From Dasyornis broadbenti (Eukaryota; Chordata; Aves; Passeriformes; Dasyornithidae), in contig VZRN01002235.1 in NCBI GenBank assembly GCA_013397935.1, positions 124,001 through 188,000 on the forward strand: 64,000 nucleotides of DNA, in the 5' to 3' direction. Shown in pieces: positions 47,971 to 61,667 of this stretch. The stretch's first letter is position 1, and each line of letters starts with the position of its first letter. The translations under genes were made by a program, and so were the position numbers. The notes under the pieces were generated by a model. That model made no database searches, was not told where the DNA came from, and saw only the letters and a list, made by a program, of their open reading frames with translations.

Positions 47971-50900
47971 TTCAAAACCCTTGGTTTTGTATACTGAAGT
48001 ATAGGGTGATACTGGAAAACCACAGATATTGGTTTAGACATCTTAAGTGGCAGAGATGTCATTACAATTGTACTGAATGGTGATGCATGTCATTAAAACA
48101 AGATGTTGCATGACATGTCTTTCAATTATTTGGTTGCACTGGAAATACTGCAGGAATTTCTTTTAAATAATGTAAAGCTAATGGCATGCCAATCAAATTC
48201 AATAGAATGTCACAGAAATGCAGATGGCAGGAAAAAAAATTGCATCATTCAGTCTATTGTGTCCCCTCCCCCAGCAGAGAAGAAGCATCTTTCACCAGGA
48301 ACATGAAAACAAGGCAAGCCAGAACTTGCATTCAACTTACATCCCCAAAATGGTCTAAATTGAAAAGAGAGGTTTTCTATAAATCTTACTGAACTGGCTC
48401 AAAGTGAAACACTCTACTTAAGACTTAGGACACACATCTGCCTCTGAGTTCACACACTTGCAGGCTGATTGGAGATACCTAATTTGACAGACCAATGTGT
48501 GGGGCACAGGTCTCCAGTATGAAATATAACATAAGAGGCCAAAACAGATTTCTGTGGCTTATAACTGAAAACACGTGAAATGAAGCAAATATTGAATGGA
48601 AATGCTTTATATTTGCTTACATTGTAGCTATATTGGAACTGGCATGAGGAATTTCATAAGACTTACTACCCAGCAGGGGTGAATTGTCCTTGGCTGTGAT
48701 TCAAACCATTACTATCTTTCCAATAATCATGAATCTTTCCTAAACACCTCAATCATTATTTCTTCAATACTGACATACTTCTAACTAACAGATTCGGCTT
48801 GCAGATATATAATTTTCAGGTAAGCACAACCAATCAGGGCATTTTATAAGGAAACCAGAAAAATAGAAGTGAAATGAATATACACGCTAGTCTCATGCCA
48901 AGGCACTTCGTAAGAAAGAAAGAATGAACAATGAATCACATGAAATTAGTACTTCATTTACAGAAAGAAAGGAGAAAAGAGTATTGAAGTGGGAGCACAG
49001 AAGGGTCAAGGGAAGAGTTGTTTCTGCAGGAGTCCATGTGTTACTTTCAGGCAAACTGTGTAGACACTTAGCTTTAGAAAGATTTGAAGAATACAAGAAA
49101 GGAAAATTATGACTTCAGTGGTTATTTTTTTCAGTGCCAGGGTGAGCAGTTTTCCCAACAGCAGGGCTCCTAATTATGATTAGCTATTTGCAATTGTGGA
49201 GGATAAAGGATGTTAAGTGTCTGCATTTTCATCAGGATGAGAGGATGGGCTGTTGAGTTTTCTTCACAGGAAGCACTGGCCCTTTCAAAGGCTTATCATT
49301 GACTAAGTAGGAAAGAGGCTGTGCATTAGAAATGTTACAGGGTGGGCCTTCTTTGAACAACTCATATTAGCAAGTATGTTGTTGAGCACTCTCCACACTC
49401 ATAATAAACCTTCTCTATTTCCTGTATTACAGACACAATATAAATATGCGAATTGCTAAAATTAAAACTTGTCATATTTTAATTAAAATTTATCACGCAT
49501 TTTGACAGCTAATACTGGTAAAGATAAAAAAGAAAATGTTCCTGCCTTGACGGAATAGATGTGAAAGAGGGAAAGTTGCAAGAATTGTCATTATATTTAT
49601 CAAGTTCTGAGAGGAAGGTAAACTGCCAAAAAAACCTTGACTTATAAATATTCATATACTTAATACTTCTTCAAGAATCTTAGCAATTTCATATGATCCT
49701 AAGTTATTCTTCAGCCTCATCTCAGAACAAGGACGAAATAGCAAAAGCAAAATACTTATTGCTTACTCTGGCAACGTGGTCTATCATGCATCTAACTCCA
49801 CGTTTTCTGTAACTATTTATTGAAAATCATGAGGGGATTTTTTACCAGCAGAAAGTCTTGTATTCTTGCAAGTAATCTCAAGATACAGTAAAACAAGATG
49901 ATGGGGAAAAAAATCCCCAAAAATAATAATTTTTCCTTTTATGCATGCTGAAAATTTGCCCATGTCAAGCACAATCTATTTTCACATATATACATACTTG
50001 TAAAAACTCAATAATAATTATGACTACGTTAGGAATTGTACCATTTAGAAAACTTCTGTCTTTTAATTCACTAGTATACAGTCAACTGCCATGGCTTCTT
50101 TACATCTATAGAATAAAAGTTGAAAATTAAGATAAACATTCAGAGCAGAGTCAGCAGAAAAAAATAGCAGGTATAAAAATGAACTGTATGTGACCCAGAA
50201 AATAACCTTTTGGTCTCTGTCACAGGAATACTTACATCCCTGGTATCTGGGTATAATTTTGTACCATGGCTTTATAAAATCAAAACAGTTAGCCAATATT
50301 TTATGTATTGAGTATGATGTTATTCTGGATGTCAATAAACAAGAGCTGGAAATGACAGAATCTTGCCTGATTGCAATTTTTTTTCTTTTTTTCCTTTTTT
50401 TTTTTGTTTTTTTGGGTAATGTAAAGGTAACTCATTTGCCCAGAGAGGATCATCTTCATTTCCTGATTAAATGTAATCAGAGTGTTTTTGCTGGCAATGT
50501 GGTCTAATTTAAAAACTATCATGCTAAGTGATCACTGTTAATAACTGCTAGTATTATACAGCTTTGAAATGAAGGTCAAAAGCTATGGTTTGAAAGCCAA
50601 GACAGGATCATAGTTCTACTCTTGCTCATGGAAGGAGCCCTTTACACTTTGCTCAGAGCCCTAATATACAACCCAAATGGTCCCTATGGCAAATGTGTAC
50701 AGAAGATATTTTATTCACCCCTTACAAAAAGAACATTAGCAAAAATTCTGTGGAGTGATGTGGCTTGTCAGCCTTTCCACTTGCAGAATCTTGGATTATA
50801 CTGCTTATGGAAGTTAAGAGAATTTCCTTCTGTAGCGACATAGAATGATTCATTCTATATCAGAATTTTATGAAAGAATACATCAAAACTGTGCATATAC

Positions 50901-53900
50901 CAGCCTGTCCTCAAGCCCATTATGCACTAGGAAACTGTATCACTAAAGTGCATTTCCCCTGAAAATGCAAAGAATTAGCAGCCAGTAGCCAAAAAATAGT
51001 GAGTAAAAGAAACTTATCAGAGGTACCACCCTAGTTTAACCAATCAGACCCAGTTTTCTTGGGCAGTAGACCAGTCTAGTATCACATTAGACAGGTTCCA
51101 CATCATTCATACAGCAGCAATTCTCATCCTTTTGCTTTTCATGACGTGAAACAAGGATGGAAAGTTTCTCTTACAATGAACAAACATAAGCAGAAGTCAC
51201 AGGGTTTTTTTTTTTCATTTTCATCAGTTTCAAGTTTTAATTATGAATGTAGGTGCAATGCTGAATGACAGGAAAAGAGCCCTGTCATTCCTGCCCAAGA
51301 TCCCTCATGTCTTCCCCACAACCTCCAAGTGCAGTATCCTGGCAGCAGTATTCTCTACATTGTACAAGAACACAGATTTCATAAAATCCCTCCTCTGCAG
51401 ATGTCTGGATAGTTCATGTAATTAAGGCTCAGACTTCTGTTTGCATACTAGTCATATAAGGGACTGAGACCCTTAAAACATTTTCACAGTATCACTGTTG
51501 TGCACATACCAACGGTGAGACCAGCTGGCGCACTTTCTGTGGTAAATGGTGATTGTCATCAACACTGCTACACAGACAGTTCTGAGGAGGCTGTACTTTC
51601 AGCCTGAGCTTCCCTGCTGCCCAGTCTGGTTCTGGTGGTGTGTTTTCTACAAATGCACTCACCTTCAAGCAGCACAGCAGCTGAGAGTGGGGAGTACAAA
51701 CACTGTGTCTAATAATAATAAAGTAATAGCCACACACACCAGCACAAGGACATTTTAATTTGCATTAAGTAGACATGTTAGTTCACAGAAAAAGCATTTG
51801 CTACTTGTTATAAAGCCTGATAGTAATAAGTCTGGTGAGGATGCACCAAGATACGTTCTTTTGTTCACAAGTAACAAAGAGCTTTAACGCCTGCCTCAGT
51901 TTCAAATCTCTGTGCAGCCATAACAAAGTCGTTGCTGTAGCACATCCATAATCTGTAGTGCATTTTGAGATTCTCAGATGAAAGACCCCGTATAAGTGGA
52001 AACTATTATTATCTATACAGCAGATAGATCCCAGCTCTGCTGTAATATGCTGTTCTCCTCAGGGGGCTCAGGCATTCGAGCTGCTAAGTACTCTCCATTT
52101 CCATTGCAACTCCTTGCAGCTGAGAGCACTCAGTATCTAGGAGGATCAAGCACGGAATTGAGTCTGGGCTTCAAACTCACAACGTTTATTTATACAAAGC
52201 TTCCATCATGGTTTTTAAACTGTGCTTTGGGCTATGGAAAGGGAGGTAGAAAGAGGAAGTGTAACAGAAACATTGGAGAAAAAAAACAACATTAAATACG
52301 ACTGCAAAGATGTAAATTACTTAAACCATTAAAAGGGTTAATGCTGTTTGAAGACTGGATTACTGAGATTACTGTCCTCCCAACAGATGACAAAATAAAG
52401 CACCACATAAACCAGGAAAGATTGTACCAGCCGTAAGACTCATAATTTCAACAAAGAAATACACGTTTCTTTAAATGAGAGAAAAAAAATGAAATAATTA
52501 TTACACAAGTATTAAATGTAAAAATTATAAATGGGAAATTAAAAATCTACATGTGCACAAACTGAAACGTTTGCTTTGTTTTGCTCAGTACGCACACACA
52601 AAGCAGTAAATTTCTCACTTAAGGTTTTCCCCCATCCCCCCTGCCCCCACTGGGAACAGCACAATTTCAAATCCTCAGTATTTCCACCTCTAATTGCTAG
52701 AAGGGTTCATTATCAGCTGTCTAAAGTGCAATACATCAACCTTGCAAAGCTGATATACAAAAGACTTTCACACATCTGATGGGCTGCTGTGCTAAATACA
52801 TCTTAATTTGTGCTGCATCTGCTGTTTTCTAATTTGTTTGTCATGCTGTGAATGCTACAGACTTTGCTACAGCAGCTCCCTGATTTTTTATTTTTAAAAA
52901 CACAGCATCTATTCAGGAAAAAAATGGCTGAGTGCCACCATTGTTCCTCTGATCCATGGAATTACATCAGTTTCCTCATACTAACCATTAAATACTTGAT
53001 GATATAGGCTTAATATATTACATGCACAAGCCACCACATGTCTCAATATACAAACTGTATGTATATGTGTACTATTTACATCTTTCCTGTTAACATTTGT
53101 TAGAACATAAATCTCTTCAAACCAGTTTATCTACATTTAGAAGAATGCCTAATTTAAGCTACTTCATGTTCTCTGTGTCCTCAATTTTTACTGGCAAGCC
53201 ATTTTTTTTGTTGAAAACCTGGAAGAGTGCTGCTAAAATCTTAAGTCTTAGTGATTCATATACTTTAATAAAGCCTGGTCCTTTTTTTGTAAAAGGGCGT
53301 TTCATCAAACCCACATACAGTCCTCAGTGAAATGAGTTTGGCGTTCTCTGTTCAGTCCCTGCTGGGCTGAAAAGCAAATGGTAGAACAACATGTGTAATT
53401 CAGCATGATTCATAATACATCAAAGACTCTGTACAGAAGAAGCCTCAGCTTGAGCTGGCAGGGAAATTAAATTTCTACCCTTTTCTTCTTAAAACAGAAA
53501 GTTTTCCCAGGTACAGAGAGCACTAACACTGGGCAGAGTGTGATGAATTTTTAGTGAAACAGCCTGTGCTGTCATTAGCCTTCATAATCACAAGAATCCC
53601 ACACATATACCCCTTCTCCAAAAATAAGAATGGAACATCAAGTGGTATTTTGCACACATCCTCCTGAAACTTCACAGGTTGTAAGGTTAGAAAAGAGCCC
53701 ACTTGGCACCACATATGTTTTCTAAGAGATCCTGATCTCTCAGAGCCCTTTCTTTTAGGAAGGCCAATCCACTGTCAATCACACCCCCACCAAAATCAGC
53801 TTTCAAAGAGATTTAAAAACACATCACCGAAAAGCAGAATCTTGCCATTGTCGAATTCCCATGTGATATACACACAAAAAAAAATACCGTAACCTAAGCC

Positions 53901-54135
53901 ATAAATGTTGTTGCAAATAATGTTCCTTACTTATTTGTTTATATTCAGCTGTCAGTCTTCCCAGCTAGACAAGAAAATGTGTCTTGTGCAGGGTAGGTGA
54001 CATATAATAGAAAGGATAACTCCCTTTGTTTCAGCAAGCCCTGACTTTAGAGGAGCAGCTGGAATGCAAATTTGCTTCTCCTGCTTTTGCAGTGTGATTC
54101 CTGACGCTAAAGACATGGAGAGCTATTTGCATAAG
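47971..54135. other. AT-rich unique sequence
   Basis: Six kilobases without a recognisable gene or transposon. Poly-T runs occur near 50388-50412 and 51210-51221. Frames of 60 to 105 codons on both strands lack ATG context, splice sites or familiar motifs. Confidence 0.5.
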
Positions 54136-54330
54136 CATAGAATCACAGAATCATAAAATCATTTAAGTTGGAAAAAGCCTTTAAGACTGAGTCCTACTGT
54201 TAAGCCTGCACTGCCAAGGCCACCAGTAAACCAAGTACTTTAGCACCCCATCAAACCCATCTTTAAAATATCTCCAGGAATGGCGAATCAACCACATCCC
54301 TGGGCAGCCTCCTCCAGTGTTTGCATCAGT
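54136..54330 (-). mobile_element. CR1 LINE 3' terminal fragment, reverse orientation
   Basis: On the plus strand it opens with the reverse octamer array CATAGAATCACAGAATCATA. It then runs through AAGTTGGAAAAAGCCTTTAA, CACTGCCAAGGCCACCAGTA, TATCTCCAGGAATGGCGAAT and TCCCTGGGCAGCCTCC, exactly the reversed CR1 tail. The array marks the 3' insertion end at about 54136. Confidence 0.93.
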
Positions 54331-56694
54331 CTCCATTTTCAAATGCCAATCATTCTCCTGTGTCAACTCCTCAACAACATGCAGCAGCTATTACAGAGGC
54401 AGCTTTATGACTGGAGAAGCCATAGACAAATCAGTGCTACCGTAAAGAAGTATGTTTAATCAATAAGGCATATTGTTCAACTAGTGTGGAAGAAAAAACA
54501 CCTTGTAGAGTAACAGCATTTGTAAAGGTTAATCAATTCAGCTAATTGTAAATGCTCTCAGTTGCCAGTCTTTAAACAGTTCGTTCTCTTTGTAGCAGCT
54601 AATTCACTGGGATGCAGCAGTGCTAAGCTGGAAAGGATGGAAAGGAAGAAACGCAGTCAAAACTCTCTACTCTCTGTGCTGTACTGTGCCTCTGTCTGTA
54701 ACATAATATATTTACCAGAGGGAGATAATCTTTTCTTTCTGCTAAAACTGCCTTACCTGCCTTTCATTACACAATAAACAAAGCAAGAGGTCTATGCTTC
54801 ACAGTCCAGGCAGATGAAAAGGAAATCAGGGTATTGATCTTTTTGTTCAGTTCTTTAAAGGCCAAATGTATGACTAACCATTGGGGTAGTTTTTGCAGTG
54901 CTCTTTCTTTCATGGCCATAAGGAAAGAATTTTTGGTTTGTTTTTTTTTTTTTTTTATTCCCACGTAATTGTTTCCTGTAGAAAAAGGGACAGTCAATAT
55001 GATTCTGGGGAATCATGAGAAAACTAAAGACAGGCCCACACTATAATAAAGAAGATACAGCCTGATTTCAATTTTTTTCACTAGACCGATTTAAAATGAG
55101 CTTCTATGGAGGTAGGTTGATTGTCTCTGACACTTGTGAACTGTGTAATTGTCTACTGTTTATGAAAGAGCTTAGAATTTTCTAAGGTGATACCTGGTCC
55201 CTCTTCAATGTACATTCGCCACCCACCTCAAATAAGGCCAGAGTACTAACGTGGGTTTGAAAGAACTGTTTGGTTTTGTCCCTGACGTATTTATGGTATT
55301 TTCAGTAACTGGAAGATACTAGCACCTTTAACTTTACTTTTGCAAAGCCAACCAGAGGTCAGAGACTTTAAGTCTTCACAAAATCAATCAATATTGATTA
55401 AAGGTCAAAGCAAGTACTGAAAACACAGTGTGCACTCCCACCAAACAAAGCACTGTCCTTCCCATAGCAAAAAGAAAATGAGAATAGAGTGGGAAATAGC
55501 AGCTTGTCGCATCCTTTCTGCCTTCTAAGCCCCAGCTGCCAACACTATCCTTGTCCTCTCTGTGCCCCTGCCAGCTCCTCCTGGATCGTTGCAGCCAACT
55601 GACCCCACTACCTGCTTGGATATCTCTCAAGAAGAAAGCTCTGGATATTTTTTCTTGTATTTCAAAAATCTGGACACAGGTTGTATTTGCCAAATCTTTG
55701 CCTGGCCCAGGCTCTGAGGATTAGTAGCAAGGATTCATCCAGGAAAAAGACATATTTATATAAGGTAATTCAGCTAAGGCTATCATATCAGTGCTCCAAC
55801 TTAGAGCATATTTCATATGAAACTGATGGTTGGTTTGGTTGTTTGGTTGTTTACAAGTAGGTGGTCTGATATTTTGCCTCTCATGCTTTTTACAGAGAGG
55901 TCTGTTCCTTCTATCCATATCATTAGTATGACAACATTCCAGCCAAATTATTAAAACGAAAAAAGTGTTACATCAAACAAGAAAATGTTTAAGTACAAGT
56001 TTCATTACTTCAATGACAATTACACATTTGCTGTGTTTAACCAGTTTGTATCTTTCTTACAAATTTCTAGCATAAAAATCCAATAACATGAGAAATGTCA
56101 TTATGGAAAGGGTGTTTTATTAAGCAGAAATACTCTTCTTAGAACTGTTGTTTCAGAAATCAGTTAATAAACCAGTTGTTTATTTCACACAAACAATTGC
56201 AACTTAAGTGTGCCACGCAACTTTACAGCATAAGGAACGTTAAGGAAAAAAGCCTTGCTACAGCCTAGATGTTGAAAGTGCAAGAGACGCTGTCTGTCAG
56301 GTGTGCTCCTCCTAAACATAAAGACCCTTTCTCTTGGCCACTATTACCTTAATTTAACCTTCTGGGTGATGTTGTCATAACTTTAAGGAGAGCCCTATGG
56401 CCACATTAAGCAGCTGTCCTACATTTTGAAGTTCTTGTGTTTCACACAACAAATAAACCTGTTAGTCTGTGAGGTTTGGGTCTATATATCTTTTTCTTCT
56501 CATCCTTGTATTCTTCACCACTAACATATAACTGCCTCTTATACCTGATCCCCTTCCCTCGCTCTTCCTCCCCTTACTTTTCCATTTTTTCTAAGAAATA
56601 GTTTAATTTTCTTTCCAGATGGTAAATTTTTACATCAGTTTAATAATCTCTTGAAGGTATACTGGAGTATTGCTCAACTCACTTCTAAATTAAA
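54331..56694. other. AT-rich unique sequence
   Basis: No gene recognised. Includes a T16 run at 54941-54956. Confidence 0.5.
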
Positions 56695-56930
56695 GCAATT
56701 ATTAAAAACTTTGAAGCACTTTAACAATTTTAAATCACTCTGCACATAGCAATTTAAAATTATTGGAGCAGTTTTATAAGCACTTGAATTTGGAGGTGAT
56801 CAGAGACCTGAAAATGTGCAATATAGAGTAATTTAAAATTATTAGAGTACTTCACATTTTTTATAAGCTTTTCAGTTTGGAAGTAATCGAGTTCTGACTT
56901 GTGAGCTTGTGCATTGTAATGTGAGTACTT
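56695..56930. repeat. decayed tandem duplication, period about 79 bp
   Basis: AATTTAAAATTATTGGAGCA at 56751 recurs as AATTTAAAATTATTAGAGTA at 56830. After each come TTTATAAG, then a TTTGGAGGTGATC / TTTGGAAGTAATC pair and a TGTGCA-like end. A weaker third copy may precede them (CAATTTTAAATCACTCTGCA at 56725). It shows no LTR or CR1 landmarks. Confidence 0.6.
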
Positions 56931-59864
56931 CTTATTCTTAGAGAGATACAGCCTATTAAATCAAACTACTTCAATAATTGTAAATTACTGTACATGGACA
57001 TGCTCAGAAATCTAACTTTATTTCTTAAATTAAAAATATTTCTCACTCCAGATCTGTTAAAAAGACTTTTAAGTGACAAAAAAGCAATTTACTTTTTGTT
57101 TTATATTTCCCCACGAATAAAAACAAACCAAAATACCTACATAAAAGTACTTATAGAGGTTATACAAGAATATTTTTATGAGCCCATATTATGAATCTTC
57201 AATGTTCAAAATCAGACTTCCTCAAGCACACCTTAATTTTTATTAAACACTAAACACACATTAATTTCATGAATAAAAACTGTCAGATCAAAATTCATAT
57301 ATAAAACTAAGAGAGTATAATACAGGAATAAATTTGTGTATATCCGGGTTGTTCACAGTTGTGAATAAATGTAATCCCATTAGAGATTTTTACAACTTTT
57401 ATGTACCTTTTTACTTGTTTAGGATATCATTTCTCAGTCTCTTCTACCAATAAGAGAAAGATCTTGTCTGAAAAACCATCTCAAAAGAAAAGTCTCATAA
57501 GGATTCAGAAAAAGCATAAGGGATCATCACTGTGTAGGCATTATTGCATATGTACACCATAAAGATATAAGACATACTTTACAAAAAAAAGTCTTTCAGA
57601 TATTTGCAGGAGGCAGTTAGTTCAGACTGGGTTTTTTCCAAAGTAAAACTTCAAACATTAAGTACCGCAGAAAAATCAAGAGAAGATAGTGCTTACCAAC
57701 AAAACTGGAAACAATGAAAAGTTAACATTAATTGTGAAAGAGCTGAAATGCTGTTACTTCAAAGGGCTGTAAGCCATAGAGTGTGCTGATCAGAAGAAAG
57801 CAAATAAGAACATATTGAAGCAAATTGTGCCAAGTAGTTTTCCATAAAATAAAACATCTCTAAGAGTTCAGTGAAAGGGCAGCAGCAGCAGGACTATAGC
57901 GCTCTCTGCTAGATGAAAGCTTTAGACTTTAAAGTCAGATCTGAGAGTTCACATATTTGTGTTTATATGTTGTGACTTGTGCTCCTTTCTATATTAAAAT
58001 TTTAAGAATGAAATGCTGCTTGATTGCTCCCATGAACAACCAGATTTCAGGCAGGCAGATGGGATTAAGCACTAATGCTAAAATAGCACCATAATTAATT
58101 ATCATATATCAGCAATAAATGCTGTATCTATGGAAATCCTTGGTGATTCAATTTTTATAAAATGTGAAGCAATGATTTAACACGCAGTGTTTGCATATCA
58201 GACTGCAAACATGAAAACCATGTGAAAACTTTTGAAGAATCCCTTTTAGTTATCAAAAAATGAGAAAGCACAAAAAGCTAAGCTAATTGTTTGGGCATGT
58301 TGTGTTGCTCAGAGAAGGCCATTCATCTTAGACAGGTGAACTGTCATTTTCTTTCTTAGCTTCTAGACACAAAAGGTACTTGACAGTGTAACCTAACCCA
58401 GAGCGGATAGTGAACAAAAAGCAGGCAGTAAAGACCCAGTAAAGCACGCAGAAAAAACTCAGAGAATTGTGTAATACACAATACTGTAGAATAAGCTGCC
58501 TGTCAGGGAAGTTTCTTCCTCTATATTTTCACAAAATAATAGCCTTGTGCCCCAAATTACCAGAAATTATATCCCTTTCTACGAAAATACTCATGCCACT
58601 GGATATATATTTGTTCACATAATATGTTCCTCTCAGAGTCCCATAGAGTCCCTCACATAATAAAGAATTACACAAGTTAATGCACTGTACTGCACTAAAG
58701 TCTCTATAAAAAGTGGTCCAATTTATCTGTTTCAAATTCCAGTCTTCAATTCCACAATCACTGAAATAGCAGCTTTCCTATTTTACAGGGTCAAGCTTCT
58801 TAATATTACTCATCTCTTAAAAATGTCAAACCACTTTTCAATTTCCTTTCATCTACAGTTTGAGTCTGGACTAAATGTCCCCTTTCTTCTGTTGCTCCCA
58901 CAGATGCAACTTCAAAGAGTACTTCAGAAAAGCTTTTGCAGGATTTGTATTTTTCTAAGTTTTTTTGGGGGGACCTTCCTTTCAGCTTTTCTGCACATCT
59001 CTGATAGCAACACATACCAGAGCTCTTTACCAAAAGATGTTAAAACTTCTTTAGGGGACTCCTGCTGTTTGTTAATTCAGTAGCTATACCACTGAGCAGT
59101 TCTCAGAGTCACCACATCAGCAGCCATCCAATTGCCTTTCCTCAGCAATACATATAAGGCTGCGACCCAACACCACATTTCAGCTCCTGGAGTCAACCTA
59201 TGGAAGATTTCCTTCTTCTCTATGAGACGATGAGTGCCAATTACAGTAGTTTTCTTATCTCTTCTATTTTGTTCCCTTAACCCCCATTTTAGTTCTGTTC
59301 CCAGTAAATATGAGACATGCTTCTTCACTCAGTGGTGTTTTCATGTAATTCCATCTAATATTAGATTTTGGCTTAGATGCATATTGCATTTGGACAGCAG
59401 CATGGCAATCAGGAAACTGGATGTAATCTGCTCTGGTCTTCAAACTAAAATTAAACAAATTGCTTTATTCTCATTTATCAGTACCTATTCTGCTGTTTAA
59501 CTAGGAGCTATGATTATTTTAGGTTTTTAAATGCATTTTATTGACTGCAATCCACTCAATGTTCTCCCCATCATCAGCAAATACAAGCAGGCTCCCTTGT
59601 GATTACACACAGTGTTGTCAGAGGATTTTCTCAGCTGTTTCACTTTACAAGATCACTTGTCCCTAGTAATACATATATAATTCACATATAACTGAAATAG
59701 TTCCCCAAAAGCCATTCATCCCCAGAGGAAACTGCTCTTTAATTGTTTGTTATGCCCTCTCAGCAGGGAGGCTGGCTTACACCATACATGTGCATCATTT
59801 TATTTAAATGACATCCTACCTTGCTATGAAAGCTGCCAGAGCTATTTGATCTTTTTCCACTAAG
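56931..59864. other. AT-rich unique sequence
   Basis: No gene recognised. A TAAGCTGCCTGTCAGGGAAG stretch near 58492-58511 recalls the CR1 motif GGCTGCCCAGGGAAG, but is too short to call. Confidence 0.45.
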
Positions 59865-59996
59865 GCTGCCAACTACAGAAAGCCCCCTGAGAACAAAGCA
59901 GCAGATGAAAAAGAAGTGCTGATGCTCCAGGCAAGCTCTTTTAGCCAGAGCTGTATCAGGAGCAACATGCGGCAGGAAAAAATAGATGCTTCAAAG
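59865..59996 (+). CDS. candidate 132-nt exon, unidentified gene
   Basis: A good acceptor (GATCTTTTTCCACTAAG, AG at 59863-59864) and a plausible donor (CTTCAAAG then GTGATT, GT at 59997-59998) enclose 132 nt, exactly 44 codons in phase 0 at both ends. The open frame starts AANYRKPPENKAADEKEV, continues with a Gln/Ser-rich part and ends RQEKIDASK. It stays open past the donor for another 60 codons. The piece is hydrophilic, charged and low in complexity, so it would be a disordered or coiled segment. It is less AT-rich than its flanks. No family is recognised. It could be a lineage-specific exon, a noncoding RNA exon or chance. Confidence 0.2.
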
Positions 59997-61071
59997 GTGA
60001 TTACAATGTGCTGTATCTTTCTGTCTTTATTTAAGATACTTGGGATTGATTTCCATCCCTTAGCAAGGGGAATTGCAAACAGCATCAACCTAAATGACCA
60101 AGCACGAACTTCAATCAAAAAAAAGAAGCCTTTCACCCCCAGTCTCTGCCATCCTCTCTGCAAGGATCACACCTTGTGATAAACAGCACAAGGCTGATGT
60201 CTTGTGGCAGCACATCTCCCAGACATTGGCGAAGACTTGGCCTATCCTAACCTCATTTTCTCACCTCAGTCGCCTGACCGGGTCACTTGCAAGTTGCCCC
60301 AGGTTGCACTGGGATTTTTTCCAGCAGGATTTGTGATTGGCAGTGCCAATATGCTGCTTAAATGGACAAGGTGGGGGATGGAGCTCAGCATGAGAGAATA
60401 GCACCTCACAGAGCAATGCAAATACACAGGCTGAGCAAAATTAGTTGTTTTGTTTGTCAGATGTTTACACGAACCCTCTATTCACTTTTAATATTTGGGA
60501 AAATTTTTGCCTGAGATTTGGGTTGATTTTTAAGTTCAAATGAAGCATTAAAAAATATCCCCACAAAGTAGAATGGCTGAATTTCTCTGGGTTTTCAATA
60601 TTAAACCCCAAAATTGCTCCCAAAAAGCTTTATGAAAAAAAGAAAGGTGCAAGGAAAAAAAAAAATCTTTCACCCACCACCCTTTCCCTGAACCTAAGCT
60701 GAGTTTCAAATCTGTGGTTGAATGCAAAAACAAGCTATGTTTAAGGGTTTTTTCAAGTTTCAGTATAAGAGGTAGTCATAGGTTTAGATTTAACCTTAAG
60801 ATAATGAGTAAGCACATTAGTTTGCATTATGTCTCATAATCCTTCTAATGAAAAACATCATCATTATGAGGAATTCTTACTTCAGAATTCTTTCCAAGCC
60901 CTAAAATGTCACCAACTCTCTGGAGTCTGAGAACAAGGATATATGTCTCTGACATAGGATTTAAAGGACAAGCCCTGCAGATCCTTCAGCAGGATTACCA
61001 AGCAAGAAAAGTCCTCGTCTTCAGGGTCCAAATCAGGTTTTAATGGCTGGAGAAAACACTACAAAAAAAAT
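59997..61071. other. mixed-composition sequence, no firm feature
   Basis: Composition stays less AT-rich to about 60400 and then returns to AT-rich. Overlapping plus-strand frames at 60094-60401 have no motif support. Confidence 0.45.
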
Positions 61072-61356
61072 TTGAAAGTGTATTTTTATCCTTCTTCATG
61101 CAGCTCAGACACTATCAGTAAAGGTCACAGCTATTTATCTCCATCTCTCATTTCAGTGTTGATTGAAAGAACTCCTTGCAGCCAGCAGCAAGCACAGCAC
61201 AATTCTGCTTGGGAGAAAGCTGGCAAGGGCACTGGGTTTTTAAGTGGCTATTATCAATTCACACTGTTAGCACCTGCTGCTGCTGCAGCTTATCCAAGAG
61301 CAGCACTGGCTCATTGGTTTTCCATCGTTCTGACTGGAAGTGCCAACAAACCTGGC

Positions 61357-61429
61357 ATGGATGACACGCCTCGATGGCAGCTGGAGAAGACCTCAGAGGA
61401 GGATCTGGACAACCCTGATTCACACCAAG
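61357..61429 (+). CDS. candidate first coding segment with donor, doubtful
   Basis: An ATG in strong context (CCTGGCATGGATG, G at -3 and +4) opens MDDTPRWQLEKTSEEDLDN and reaches PDSHQ before a donor (CACCAAG then GTAACC, GT at 61430-61431). The same frame is open upstream to 61072 and downstream to 61620, 182 codons counted from a non-ATG start, the longest frame in the window. Joining this donor to the acceptor at 61574 would add only Gly-Gln and then TGA. So if translated it would be a 26-residue peptide, an upstream ORF, or use another downstream exon. The acidic product matches no family I know. Confidence 0.2.
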
Positions 61430-61574
61430 GTAACCAATTCAGAAACACAGAAGGAAAAACAGATCAGCAAAGCAAAGTGTATGTGTGCCAGACAACTAAT
61501 TCTTGCAACACCTTCAGTTTTATAGAAGGATCAAATAAATTTGTATATTTATATACCCGCTTCTTTCTTTGCAG

Positions 61575-61600
61575 GCCAATGACAGCCAGCAGAACACTGC
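61575..61600 (+). other. 26-nt micro-exon-like segment
   Basis: A near-ideal acceptor (CGCTTCTTTCTTTGCAG, AG at 61573-61574) is followed after 26 nt by a good donor (CACTGC then GTAAGA, GT at 61601-61602). The implied upstream intron from 61430 would be 145 bases. Confidence 0.18.
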
Positions 61601-61667
61601 GTAAGACTTGCCAAAAATAATTACTCTGGTCACTTAGCAAAGCAGAGGATCTGTCATCCAGAAGCAT

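Noticed and set aside
47817..48062. 81-codon minus-strand frame rich in Phe, Val and Cys
   Set aside because: It is a translation of the A/C-rich tract and C10 run.
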